Below are positions 41,269 to 48,539 of a stretch of DNA of 48,539 nucleotides, piece after piece. Source of the stretch: Halobacteriales archaeon QS_4_66_20 (GTDB lineage: Archaea > Halobacteriota > Halobacteria > Halobacteriales > Haloarculaceae); NCBI GenBank assembly GCA_003021015.1, contig PXRK01000074.1, forward strand, positions 1 through 48,539, read 5' to 3'. The position numbers were made by a program, and so were the translations under genes. The notes below the pieces were generated by a model. It was not told the DNA's origin, did not search any database, and saw only the letters and a program-made list of their open reading frames with translations. Within the stretch, counting starts at the first letter, position 1. Every line of letters starts with the position of its first letter.

Positions 41269-43982
41269 GACTCACCCCCTGGCGGGGCTGCCGGGGGGGC
41301 GTCGTTCCCGCCGTCCTCCCCGGTCGCCCTCGTTTCGGCGGCCGCTTCGATGGCGTCGATCGCCGCCAGCAGCGTCTCGTCGCTGTCAACGGGCGACCGG
41401 TCGCCGTACTCGACGTCCCGGAACGCGTCCCGCAGCGCCAGGACGGGTTCGCGGGGGAGGTCGGCCTCCTTGATCGCGTACCCCGCGAGTTCGCCCGGCG
41501 TCCGCGTCTCCGGCTCCTCGAGGTCGAGCACTGCGAGGAACCGGTCCCACGTCTCGCGGACCGTGGGCACGTCGACCGGCGGCGTCTCCGGCAGTGTCCC
41601 GGCGTCGCTTCTCGCCCTGCCCGGGAGACGGCTGGCGAGCCACGCCCACCTGGCCCGGAACCAGGCCGCGAGGGCGAACTGCAGGCTGGCGGCCGACTCC
41701 TCGCCGCTGGCGAACTCGGCGAGGTAGACGAGCGTTCGCGACACCCTGGCGAACGCTGCGGCGGCGGCGCGGCGGCCGACGACGACGGCGCCGACGGGCG
41801 CCCGGCGCCCCCAGTCGATCAGACGGAGCAGCCCCGCACCCAGGTCGGCCGGCCGGTAGCCGCGGCGGTAGGCGACGCCGACCGGGAGTCCGATGACCAG
41901 CCCCGCGCCGACCAGGACCAGCAGCGCGTTGCGGAGCAAGCCGTCGACGGTCGCCGCCCGGCGCACGCCGTTTGGCGCCGTGCTGACCGCGACTGACTGC
42001 GACAGCGGCAGCCGTACCGTCGCCGCCCCGTCGGGGCCTGTCCGGACGACCTCGCTGCCGTCGACCGCCACCGGCACGTCAGCGATCCCCTCGCCGTCGG
42101 CGGTCACCTCGACGCTCGCGCCCGTCAGCGGCAGCGCGACCAGGCCGGTGTCGACGTCCAGTTCGATCGCACGGACCCGCACGTCTGTCTCGCCGAAGAT
42201 CAGGTCGCGCTCGACGACGAGCGTGCTGTTGCCGGCGTCGGTGGGGAGCGTCACCGTTGCCCGCCCGAGCTCGTCGGTCCGGCCGACCTGCTCCCCGTCG
42301 AGGTACACTGCCGCGTCCGCGATGGCGATGTCGTCGACCGTCGCGACGACCGTCACCTCGCTGCCGGGATACTGGTCGCCGCTGACCGACAGCGTCGCCT
42401 CTGTCTCGACGTCGATGACCGTCACGTTCTCCTCGTCGTCCTGTAGTGCTGTGTCGCCGATTCCGGCCGTGCTGAGCGTCCCGAACGACGCGAGCGGCGA
42501 ACCGCCACCCGCCGGCGCCGCAAACGCCTTGCTGGAACGCGACTGATTGACGGTCTCCGGCCTCCGGACCCCGATCCGGAGCTCCTCCTCGTTCGGAACG
42601 GTCGCGACGACCGTTCCGTCGGCGTCGGTCTGCCCGACCGGTTCGCCGTTGAACAGCACGGGCGCGCCGCCGACCGGCTCGTCGTCGTGGGTGACCGTCA
42701 CCGCCACTGTCACGCCGGGGACGGCCGTCCGGTTGAGCGAGATGTCGTAGTAGCCGTCGCTCCCCTCAGTGCCGTTCTCGTCGCCGGGCTCGTCGTCGAT
42801 CGACTCGCGGATCTCGCCCGGTTCGAACACTTCGCCGGGGCTGCCCTCCTCGGTGCTGTTGTACTCCAGGTCCGGGTTCTCCGACTGGAGGGCGTCCTGC
42901 TGGGCCTCTAGCCGCTCGCCACCTGGAGTGGGGTCGAACCGGACCCAGCCGACCTCTGGGAAGTACACCTCGACCCAGGCGTGGGCGTTCATCCCGCGGA
43001 CCTCGTAAGTGTTGTCGCCGATCTTCTGGCCGGTGGTGTACCCGACCGTGTAGCGGGCGGGGATGCCCTGGGTCCGGAGCATCGTCGTCATCGCCGTCGC
43101 GAAGTACTCGCAGTACCCCTCCTCCATTTCGAAGATGAACGTGTCGGCCATGTGCTCGCTCTGCCGGGAAGCCTGCAGCGAGTACCTTTTCTCGGTCCGG
43201 AGCCAGTTCTGGATGCTTTTGGCGGCGTCGTAGGCGGTCTCGTCGTCGGCCGTCAGTTCGCTGGTGAGGCTCTCGACGCGCCCGGGCGTGTCGCTCGGCA
43301 GCTGTGTGTACCGCTCGCGGATCCCCCGGGGATACTCCTGGCCCGCGGCCCGCAGCACGTCGATGTCGCGGACCGGCTGCTGGCTGACGGCGCTGAAACT
43401 CGTTCCCGCTTCGACGAAGTTCTCGCTGACGACCGACCCGGTTTCGGTCACCTGGAGGTCCGACAGCCCGCTGACTGACGTCGGCCGCCAGGCCGTCGGT
43501 AGCGCCGTGGCCGGCCGCTCGAACTCCACCTCGTAGACGATCCGGTCGCCCGAGAGGCCGTCTATCTCTCGGGGGCCCTCGTAGGCGGAGCGGTTGACGT
43601 CGCGCTCCCACCCCGAGCCGGTGTAGGTGCCGTACGTCCCGGTCCGCCAGTACGCCGACCCGGAACTCTCGACGCGGAAGTGGACCTCGGTGTCGTTGCT
43701 GCCGAACGTGTCCTTGTTGAACCCGGTTTCACCCCCGACGCCGGTGCTGTCGCCGGGGCTGAGCGCGCCGAAGCCCGGGCCCCCCTCGAACCCCTGGCCG
43801 CCCTGCTCGTCGTCGAAGCGCTCGCCGGGGAGGACGCTGTCGATGGGGCTGCCGGCGATCCCGCCGGTAGACAGCGTTGGCAACAGGAGCGCGGCAGTCA
43901 GCGCGGCGACGACGCACCCAGTGATGAGGGCGAGGCGCGTCCAGTCGCGGGGGGCGGCATCGTCCTGTTCCTCGTCGTCCAT
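41265..43982 (-). CDS. Membrane-anchored transglutaminase-like protein
   Basis: A 905-residue protein. N-terminal membrane helix (LALITGCVVAALTAALLL, ~17-34), a linker, then a transglutaminase core with the Cys in EGYCEYFATAMTTMLRTQG (~290), His in NAHAWVEVYFPEVGW (~332) and Asp in VRFDPTPGG (~348). Several Ig-like or CARDB-like beta repeats follow, and a second membrane helix near ~695. The C-terminal ~180 residues resemble the DUF4129 tail. The catalytic triad is complete. Probably crosslinks or cleaves surface proteins outside the cell, powered or regulated by MoxR/DUF58. Confidence 0.9.
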   Translation of the reverse strand: MDDEEQDDAAPRDWTRLALITGCVVAALTAALLLPTLSTGGIAGSPIDSVLPGERFDDEQGGQGFEGGPGFGALSPGDSTGVGGETGFNKDTFGSNDTEVHFRVESSGSAYWRTGTYGTYTGSGWERDVNRSAYEGPREIDGLSGDRIVYEVEFERPATALPTAWRPTSVSGLSDLQVTETGSVVSENFVEAGTSFSAVSQQPVRDIDVLRAAGQEYPRGIRERYTQLPSDTPGRVESLTSELTADDETAYDAAKSIQNWLRTEKRYSLQASRQSEHMADTFIFEMEEGYCEYFATAMTTMLRTQGIPARYTVGYTTGQKIGDNTYEVRGMNAHAWVEVYFPEVGWVRFDPTPGGERLEAQQDALQSENPDLEYNSTEEGSPGEVFEPGEIRESIDDEPGDENGTEGSDGYYDISLNRTAVPGVTVAVTVTHDDEPVGGAPVLFNGEPVGQTDADGTVVATVPNEEELRIGVRRPETVNQSRSSKAFAAPAGGGSPLASFGTLSTAGIGDTALQDDEENVTVIDVETEATLSVSGDQYPGSEVTVVATVDDIAIADAAVYLDGEQVGRTDELGRATVTLPTDAGNSTLVVERDLIFGETDVRVRAIELDVDTGLVALPLTGASVEVTADGEGIADVPVAVDGSEVVRTGPDGAATVRLPLSQSVAVSTAPNGVRRAATVDGLLRNALLVLVGAGLVIGLPVGVAYRRGYRPADLGAGLLRLIDWGRRAPVGAVVVGRRAAAAAFARVSRTLVYLAEFASGEESAASLQFALAAWFRARWAWLASRLPGRARSDAGTLPETPPVDVPTVRETWDRFLAVLDLEEPETRTPGELAGYAIKEADLPREPVLALRDAFRDVEYGDRSPVDSDETLLAAIDAIEAAAETRATGEDGGNDAPPAAPPGGES

Positions 43983-44205
43983 GGCTTGCTCTCGTATTAG
44001 GCAGCCGGCTGCGGCCACGGGGTCGAATCGGGCGTCGCCACGGGGCTGCCCCTCGCTCGTGGCCCCACTTGTTCCGTCAACGGGTTAACGGTAACGTTCG
44101 CTCTATGCTCGTTTGAGTCTTCGATACCGCTGCACGGAGCGCCAGCCGGGGGACTGTCGGCTACGAGGGCACTGTTCAGATAAGAGTTCAACTGCGACTA
44201 TCGCA

Positions 44206-44353
44206 GACAGCGTGAAAGCCCCGAGCCGTTCGACTCGGGCGGTTCGCTGCGCTCCTCGGCCTTCGGCGGGAAGACGGGCGACGTAAGCACCGCAACGTAG
44301 TGAGGAGCGCAACGAGCCCCTCGACCGGAGCCAGCGGGGGCTTTCACGCTGTC
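44206..44353. repeat. 148 bp inverted-repeat element, GACAGCGTGAAAGCCCC ends
   Basis: Perfect 17 bp inverted termini (44206-44222 and 44337-44353). Internal GCTGCGCTCCTC and GAGGAGCGCAAC are partly complementary, so the whole can fold on itself. It has no coding content and lies in the ~500 bp gap before the 44484 gene. A similar GCCCCCGGCTGCTCGACTCG string occurs at 48419. Confidence 0.7.
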
Positions 44354-44483
44354 TCGAAATATCGCTCTCAGTCTGGCGGCTTCTCTGAACACTACCGGCG
44401 GCGACGCCGGAAGAGTTTACACGGGCGGATGCCATGCACTCACACGAAGGAGACGCGCCGGGCGGGCCGGCGCACCAGAACGT

Positions 44484-45146
44484 ATGAGCAACGCAGACAC
44501 CGGCGGGACCGACGACGTAGAAGAGCCCAGCGACGCCGAACCGACTGACGGCGTCGAACCGATAGACGGCGTCGAGGAACTGGAGGAGTATCCGGAGTGG
44601 GACGACGAGTACTTCATGGAGGTCGCCGGCCGCCTGATCTACCACTACGACCTGGAGAAGGACAAGCAGGCCGCTGGCGAGCGGTTCCCGATGTACGGCG
44701 AGATGACCATCGAGAACAAGAAGCATTTCCTCCACCCCTCGATCGAGATCGCAAACCACCAGTCCTACGAACACCTGTTCGCCCAGCGCGTCGACCGCAT
44801 CCGAACGGATGATCTCGACCGCCTCGTCGAGCTGGGCCACGACCTCGCAGCGGACTGGATCGACCCCGGTCCGGAGCACTACAGCACGGAGTTCACGTTC
44901 GTCACCGTCACCGAGGCGATCCCCGACGAGGTCCGGTCACAGGTCCGGGGGCTCGACGAGCGGACGCTGCTGAAGTACGGGTACAACGGCCACTACGAGG
45001 TGAACCTCGTCGTCGTCGCCCCCGAGCAGCGGGAGCTGCTCTCGAACGACGCGGCGGACGTCAACGAAGCGTTCACGACCTGGGAGGAGATCGAACGCGA
45101 GGAGCCCGGGCTGTTCGGCCTCATCAAACGACGGCTGCAGCTGTAG
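44484..45146 (+). CDS. Conserved haloarchaeal protein, 220 aa
   Basis: An acidic repetitive N-terminus (VEEPSDAEPTDGVEPIDGVE, with DGVE repeated) precedes a compact domain (AGRLIYHYDLEKDKQAAGER, then HPSIEIANHQSYEHLF, then HYSTEFTFVTVTEAIPDEVR, then YGYNGHYEVNLVVVAPE). Mixed alpha/beta, no signal peptide, no catalytic signature known to me. Monocistronic, convergent with cstA. Confidence 0.75.
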   Translation: MSNADTGGTDDVEEPSDAEPTDGVEPIDGVEELEEYPEWDDEYFMEVAGRLIYHYDLEKDKQAAGERFPMYGEMTIENKKHFLHPSIEIANHQSYEHLFAQRVDRIRTDDLDRLVELGHDLAADWIDPGPEHYSTEFTFVTVTEAIPDEVRSQVRGLDERTLLKYGYNGHYEVNLVVVAPEQRELLSNDAADVNEAFTTWEEIEREEPGLFGLIKRRLQL

Positions 45147-45210
45147 CGGGCAGCGTCCGAAAAAAGTCGCGTCGGGGTCAGTTCTGTGTCGAACGTTCGT
45201 CAGCGGTTGA

Positions 45211-47115
45211 TCAGTCGTCGTCGTGTTGGATCTCACCCCCGTCGGTGGCTGCGGGTTCCTCGCCGATCCGGCCGATCTCCCTGATGTTGCCGTAGCCCAT
45301 CCAGAGCAGCGAGACGGCGAGGAACACCAGCGTCAGCGCGATGGCGACCTGGAAGACGGCCGAGATCTGTCCGATGATGTCGGTCGACTGCGCGGCACCC
45401 TCCGTGACGCCGAGGAGGCGACCGCCGAGCACCTGGTACAGCGACACCCAGAGCAGCCCGGCGATCGTGATGACCGACATGAGTAGCATCGGCACACCCG
45501 TCGTGGCGAGCTGCTTGGTGTCGTCCCAGTTGGCGATCCAGACGGTCACCGTCAGCAGCGCCATCGCGGCCAGCAGCTGGTTGGCGCCGCCGAACAGCGT
45601 CCAGAGGTCCGCCCACTTGCCACTGGCGACCAGCACGAACGCCGCGACGACGATGACGGTCGTGTTGGCGTAGCGGTTGGCGGCGAACTCCTGGACGGAG
45701 GTCTCCGGCGTGCCGACGACCTCCTCGATCATGTAGCGGCCGAGGCGACAGGCAGTGTCCGTGCTGGTCAGCAGGAACGCCGACAGCACCAGCGCCATGA
45801 ACACCTCGGCCGTCGCGAACGGCAGGCCGAGCGCGGTCAGGATCGCCCCGCCGCCGAGCGCGAAGTTCGGCAGCGCGAGGCCGATCCCGCCCGAGGCGGC
45901 CGGGATCGCGATCACCGTCACGGCGGCCAGCGCCACCGCGGCCAGCAGCCCCTCACCGAGCATCCCGCCGTAGCCGATCAGGCGGGCGTCGGTCTCCCTG
46001 TCGAGCTGCTTTGCGGTCGTCCCCGAGGAGACCAGGGAGTGGAAGCCGCTGATCGTCCCGCAGGCGATCGTGATGAACAACAGCGGGAACAGCGGCATCA
46101 GCGGGAGCGAGTCCGCGAACGGACTCCCGCTGGCGAAGAACCCGTAGAAGGCGTCCTGGGTGATCTGGAAGTCCGGCACCTCCGTCCCCTCCGGCAGCTC
46201 CGAGGCGGGCACGTCCATGCCCGTGACGAGCGACCCGACGATGACTGCGAGCAGCGTGCCGCCGACACCGGCGTACAGGAGGTACGACGAGAGGTAGTCA
46301 CGGGGCTGCAACAGCAGCCACACCGGCAGCACGCTCGCGATCGCGGCGTACACCAGCGTGACGATCATCCAGGCCCCGATGTTCTCACCGGCCAGGTTCT
46401 CGTCGCTCTCGACGACGATCTCCGGGATGAACCCGGCCGAACTCATCAGTGCAACGCCGCCCTCCGGCGCTTCGCCGACCAGGACGATCGGGAACTCGAT
46501 GCCGGCGAACACCGCCGCGAACACGGCGGCGACGAAGATGACCGTTCCAGCGATGAACGACAGCTGGAGCTGGTACAGCCAGACTCCGAACAGCAGCGCC
46601 AGACCGATGTAGATCATTCCGGCGGTCGCCGCCGCGGGGTAGGTGTGGAACACGAGGCCGATCACCAGCCCGAAGACGCCGACGACGAGAATGATCAGCA
46701 GGAAGGCGAACCACAGCAGCATGTCCTTCCCGCGCTCGCCGACGTACTGACCGATGATGTACCCGATCGACTTCCCCTCGTGGCGGATGCTGCTCGACAG
46801 CGCCGTGAAGTCGTGCACAGCGCCCAAAAGCGGGTTGCCGATCGCGACCCACAGCACTGCCGGCACCCAGCCCCAGACGAAGGCGGCCGTGATCGGGCCG
46901 ACGATCGGCGCGCCGCCGGCGATACTGGAGTAGTGATGCCCCAGTAACACCGGCTTCTTCGCCGGGACGTACTCTTGTCCGTCTTCGTATTTATGGGCCG
47001 GCGTCTCTGCCGCCTCGTCCAGTTCGACGAACTGCGACAGGTACTTGCCGTAGCTCAGGTACGCGATCGTAAACGACATCAGGATAGCCCCGATGAGAAC
47101 GAGGACACTTACCAT
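45211..47115 (-). CDS. cstA: Carbon starvation protein A (CstA) family transporter
   Basis: A 634-residue membrane protein with about 16 helices. CstA marks: YVPAKKPVLLGHHYSSIAGG and APIVGPITAAFVWGWVPAVL, then VHDFTALSSSIRHEGKSIG, and later TIACGTISGFHSLVSSGTTA and LTSTDTACRLGRYMIEE. The family imports peptides or pyruvate under carbon limitation in bacteria; the archaeal substrate is not established. The AT-rich upstream region (47320-47430) and a palindrome at 47292 may carry its promoter and control. Confidence 0.93.
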   Translation of the reverse strand: MVSVLVLIGAILMSFTIAYLSYGKYLSQFVELDEAAETPAHKYEDGQEYVPAKKPVLLGHHYSSIAGGAPIVGPITAAFVWGWVPAVLWVAIGNPLLGAVHDFTALSSSIRHEGKSIGYIIGQYVGERGKDMLLWFAFLLIILVVGVFGLVIGLVFHTYPAAATAGMIYIGLALLFGVWLYQLQLSFIAGTVIFVAAVFAAVFAGIEFPIVLVGEAPEGGVALMSSAGFIPEIVVESDENLAGENIGAWMIVTLVYAAIASVLPVWLLLQPRDYLSSYLLYAGVGGTLLAVIVGSLVTGMDVPASELPEGTEVPDFQITQDAFYGFFASGSPFADSLPLMPLFPLLFITIACGTISGFHSLVSSGTTAKQLDRETDARLIGYGGMLGEGLLAAVALAAVTVIAIPAASGGIGLALPNFALGGGAILTALGLPFATAEVFMALVLSAFLLTSTDTACRLGRYMIEEVVGTPETSVQEFAANRYANTTVIVVAAFVLVASGKWADLWTLFGGANQLLAAMALLTVTVWIANWDDTKQLATTGVPMLLMSVITIAGLLWVSLYQVLGGRLLGVTEGAAQSTDIIGQISAVFQVAIALTLVFLAVSLLWMGYGNIREIGRIGEEPAATDGGEIQHDDD

Positions 47116-47601
47116 CTGCTCTCCCCCCGTTCAGTTCTGGTACGATACTGCCGTCCGTTTCCGCTAGTGTTTCTCTCCTTGTTTGGCATTATCATCACCA
47201 CTGTTCGGACGATCCGTCGCACGCCCGGTGGGCGCCCGCCGCCGGACGCCCCCTGAGTACCGGTGCCGCCCACATGCGTGCGCTCATCACATGGTACGGT
47301 ACCACACGGCTACGTCGCACTGACATTCTTATTCATCATAATTAAAAACTTCGATAATTCACCTCCTGATTGGTCTTTGATTGATGAACGAGGTGGAAAC
47401 CTGGATGATAAATTGTTGTAAAAGTGCTGATGGAAGGGGACAAACAGGGGTGGTCTGCGGGGGCGAGGGCTCATATACACCCGGACGTGACTCTGTGGCT
47501 CTTCCCGATAGATCGTGACCTCGATGCTGGCGAACAGTGCCGCTCAAGCAGTTGCGTTCGAAGGGAGAGCTTCTTTGGGCCGGGAAGACGGAGGGGAACG
47601 T
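47116..47601. other. 486 bp intergenic, AT-rich promoter region
   Basis: No gene seen. It contains the palindrome TGGTACGGTACCA (47292-47304), an AT-rich tract (47330-47430) suited to the cstA promoter, and a solitary TATACACCCGGACGTGA element end at 47474-47490 without a mate. Confidence 0.55.
47292..47304. promoter_or_regulatory. Palindrome TGGTACGGTACCA upstream of cstA
   Basis: Perfect 6 bp arms around one base, ~180 bp before the cstA start. A candidate binding site for a carbon-responsive regulator. Confidence 0.3.
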
Positions 47602-48216
47602 ATGACCGAGGACGCCGACGTCGAGGGAGGCAACTGGGACGGCGAGCGGCTGGCGACGACCGCCTGCGAGCGGTGTCCGGCGCTGGTCGACTCGCGGAGC
47701 CAGATCGTCAACGGCGCCGGATCGGCGGACGCGGACCTCGTGTTCGTCGGGGAAGCGCCCGGCGCCAGCGAGGACGAGCAGGGCGAGCCGTTCGTCGGCC
47801 GGAGCGGGACGGTGCTCGACGAGGAACTGCGCGACGCTGGCCTCAACCGGGCGGACGTCCGCACCACGAACACGGTCCGGTGTCGGCCGCCGGAGAACCG
47901 CGACCCCCACGTCGAGGAACGCGAAAACTGCCGGGCGTACCTCGCACGCGAACTCGCGGGCATCGAGCCGGAACTGGTGATCACGCTCGGGAAGGTCCCC
48001 TCCGAGCACCTCTTGGAGCGGGACGTCGCCGTCACCAGCGAGGCCGGCGAGATCCACGAGGCGACGGTCGGCGAGGAGACCTGGCCGGTGATGATCTGCG
48101 TCCACCCCGCGGCGACGCTGTACGACCCCAGCCAGGGCGAGGTGTTCGCCGAAACCCTCCGGGCGGCTGCCGACTACGCCGGCGACGGCGGCCAGTCGAC
48201 GCTCGGCTCGTTTTGA
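47602..48216 (+). CDS. Family-4 uracil-DNA glycosylase
   Basis: A 204-residue Fe-S uracil-DNA glycosylase (UDGa). Motif A is FVGEAPGASEDEQGEPFVG (~48-66) and motif B VHPAATLYDPSQGEV. Four Cys fit the 4Fe-4S pattern: C22 and C25 (CERC), C94 (VRCRPP) and C110 (ENCRAY). It removes uracil from DNA at U:G and U:A sites and starts base excision repair. ATG 47602 is preferred; the in-frame extension upstream is not conserved-looking. The stop overlaps the first base of a 110 bp palindromic element. Confidence 0.93.
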   Translation: MTEDADVEGGNWDGERLATTACERCPALVDSRSQIVNGAGSADADLVFVGEAPGASEDEQGEPFVGRSGTVLDEELRDAGLNRADVRTTNTVRCRPPENRDPHVEERENCRAYLARELAGIEPELVITLGKVPSEHLLERDVAVTSEAGEIHEATVGEETWPVMICVHPAATLYDPSQGEVFAETLRAAADYAGDGGQSTLGSF

Positions 48217-48325
48217 TACTGTCGGACGTGAGTGCGTGGAGAGTTCTACCCCGGAACCGTGCTGAAACGTGTGCATACACCGGTTTGCGTGTCTTGCCAG
48301 TCCACAGAGTCACGTCCGACAGTAT
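48216..48325. repeat. 110 bp palindromic element, ATACTGTCGGACGTGA ends
   Basis: Perfect 16 bp inverted termini (48216-48231 and 48310-48325). GGACGTGA is shared with the TATACACC-type element at 23942, which links the two families. Confidence 0.8.
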
Positions 48326-48539
48326 GAGCAAGCCCTATCTGAGCGACCAAAGGGAGTCACAGTTCGTGGGTTTTAGTACCTCGGGGAAGAAATTGAAGAA
48401 CTCGTAGATGTAGGAAGCCCCCGGCTGCTCGACTCGGGGGCCTCGCTGCGCGCTTCGCTCTCCGCACCGCCCGCTCAGTGCTTGCGTCGGCCGCCGTCGT
48501 CGAGCACCGGGAATCGGAGATTCCCGAGCCCACGGCTCC
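48326..48539. other. Right-edge sequence, no gene called
   Basis: A 27-residue frame (48324-48407, STSGKKLKNS at its end) is too short and unsupported. The rest is low-complexity GC-rich DNA with AAGCCCCCGGCTGCTCGACTCG reminiscent of the element at 44206. A neighbouring gene may begin outside the window. Confidence 0.35.

Noticed and set aside
47424..48407. Long plus-strand frame covering the uracil-DNA glycosylase gene
   Set aside because: Basic, low-complexity shadow; the glycosylase frame has all Fe-S and catalytic motifs.

Overview
The window is chromosomal DNA of a haloarchaeon, probably in or near the Haloarculaceae. The evidence is high GC, acidic proteins, a 304-residue LDH-type malate dehydrogenase, archaeal Trm1 and Dph6, family-4 uracil-DNA glycosylase, and families I associate with haloarchaea (the DUF58/DUF7269/DUF7519/transglutaminase cluster). 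The species is inferred from protein character only.

Layout. 1-2936: two secreted beta-sandwich proteins, one cut by the window edge. 3094-5386: malate dehydrogenase and an amidohydrolase. 5401-7456: a DUF433/DUF5615 toxin-antitoxin pair and two decayed C-terminal fragments of one large gene, flanking two small genes. 7496-7568: tRNA-Pro(TGG). 7569-21303: a 13.7 kb integrative element inside the tRNA gene, ending in a tyrosine recombinase and a 14 bp copy of the tRNA 3' end; a second, longer tRNA 3'-end scar lies about 100 bp further out. 21574-29488: MATE exporter with TetR, prolidase-like amidohydrolase, lipoprotein plus NodB-like protein, GNAT, and a divergent citrate synthase. 30444-36300: thioesterase, GNAT, a frameshifted YihY/BrkB gene, Trm1, Dph6 and an SDR. 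36470-43982: MoxR ATPase and its DUF58/transglutaminase membrane cluster. 44484-48216: a conserved hypothetical, CstA and uracil-DNA glycosylase.

The integrative element is the most unusual part. Its left operon encodes a small zinc protein, a zinc-flanked AAA ATPase, a 270 bp field of GTGAACCC/GGGTTCAC repeats (probable origin or operator), small and large terminase subunits, and a string of small genes ending in a tape-measure-like protein. No portal, protease or major capsid gene is recognisable. A central block of small zinc and acidic proteins is divided from a putative regulator by a palindrome-rich divergent promoter. An RHH/RelE toxin-antitoxin with a palindromic operator, an unknown 239-residue protein and the integrase complete it. 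The best reading is a terminase-carrying, capsid-less element: a satellite, a decayed provirus, or a virus with unrecognised structural proteins.

The flanking chromosome carries at least five palindromic elements with inverted termini; four are 110-111 bp although their termini differ. There are also solitary termini, a 148 bp inverted-repeat element and an IS200/IS605-type end hairpin.
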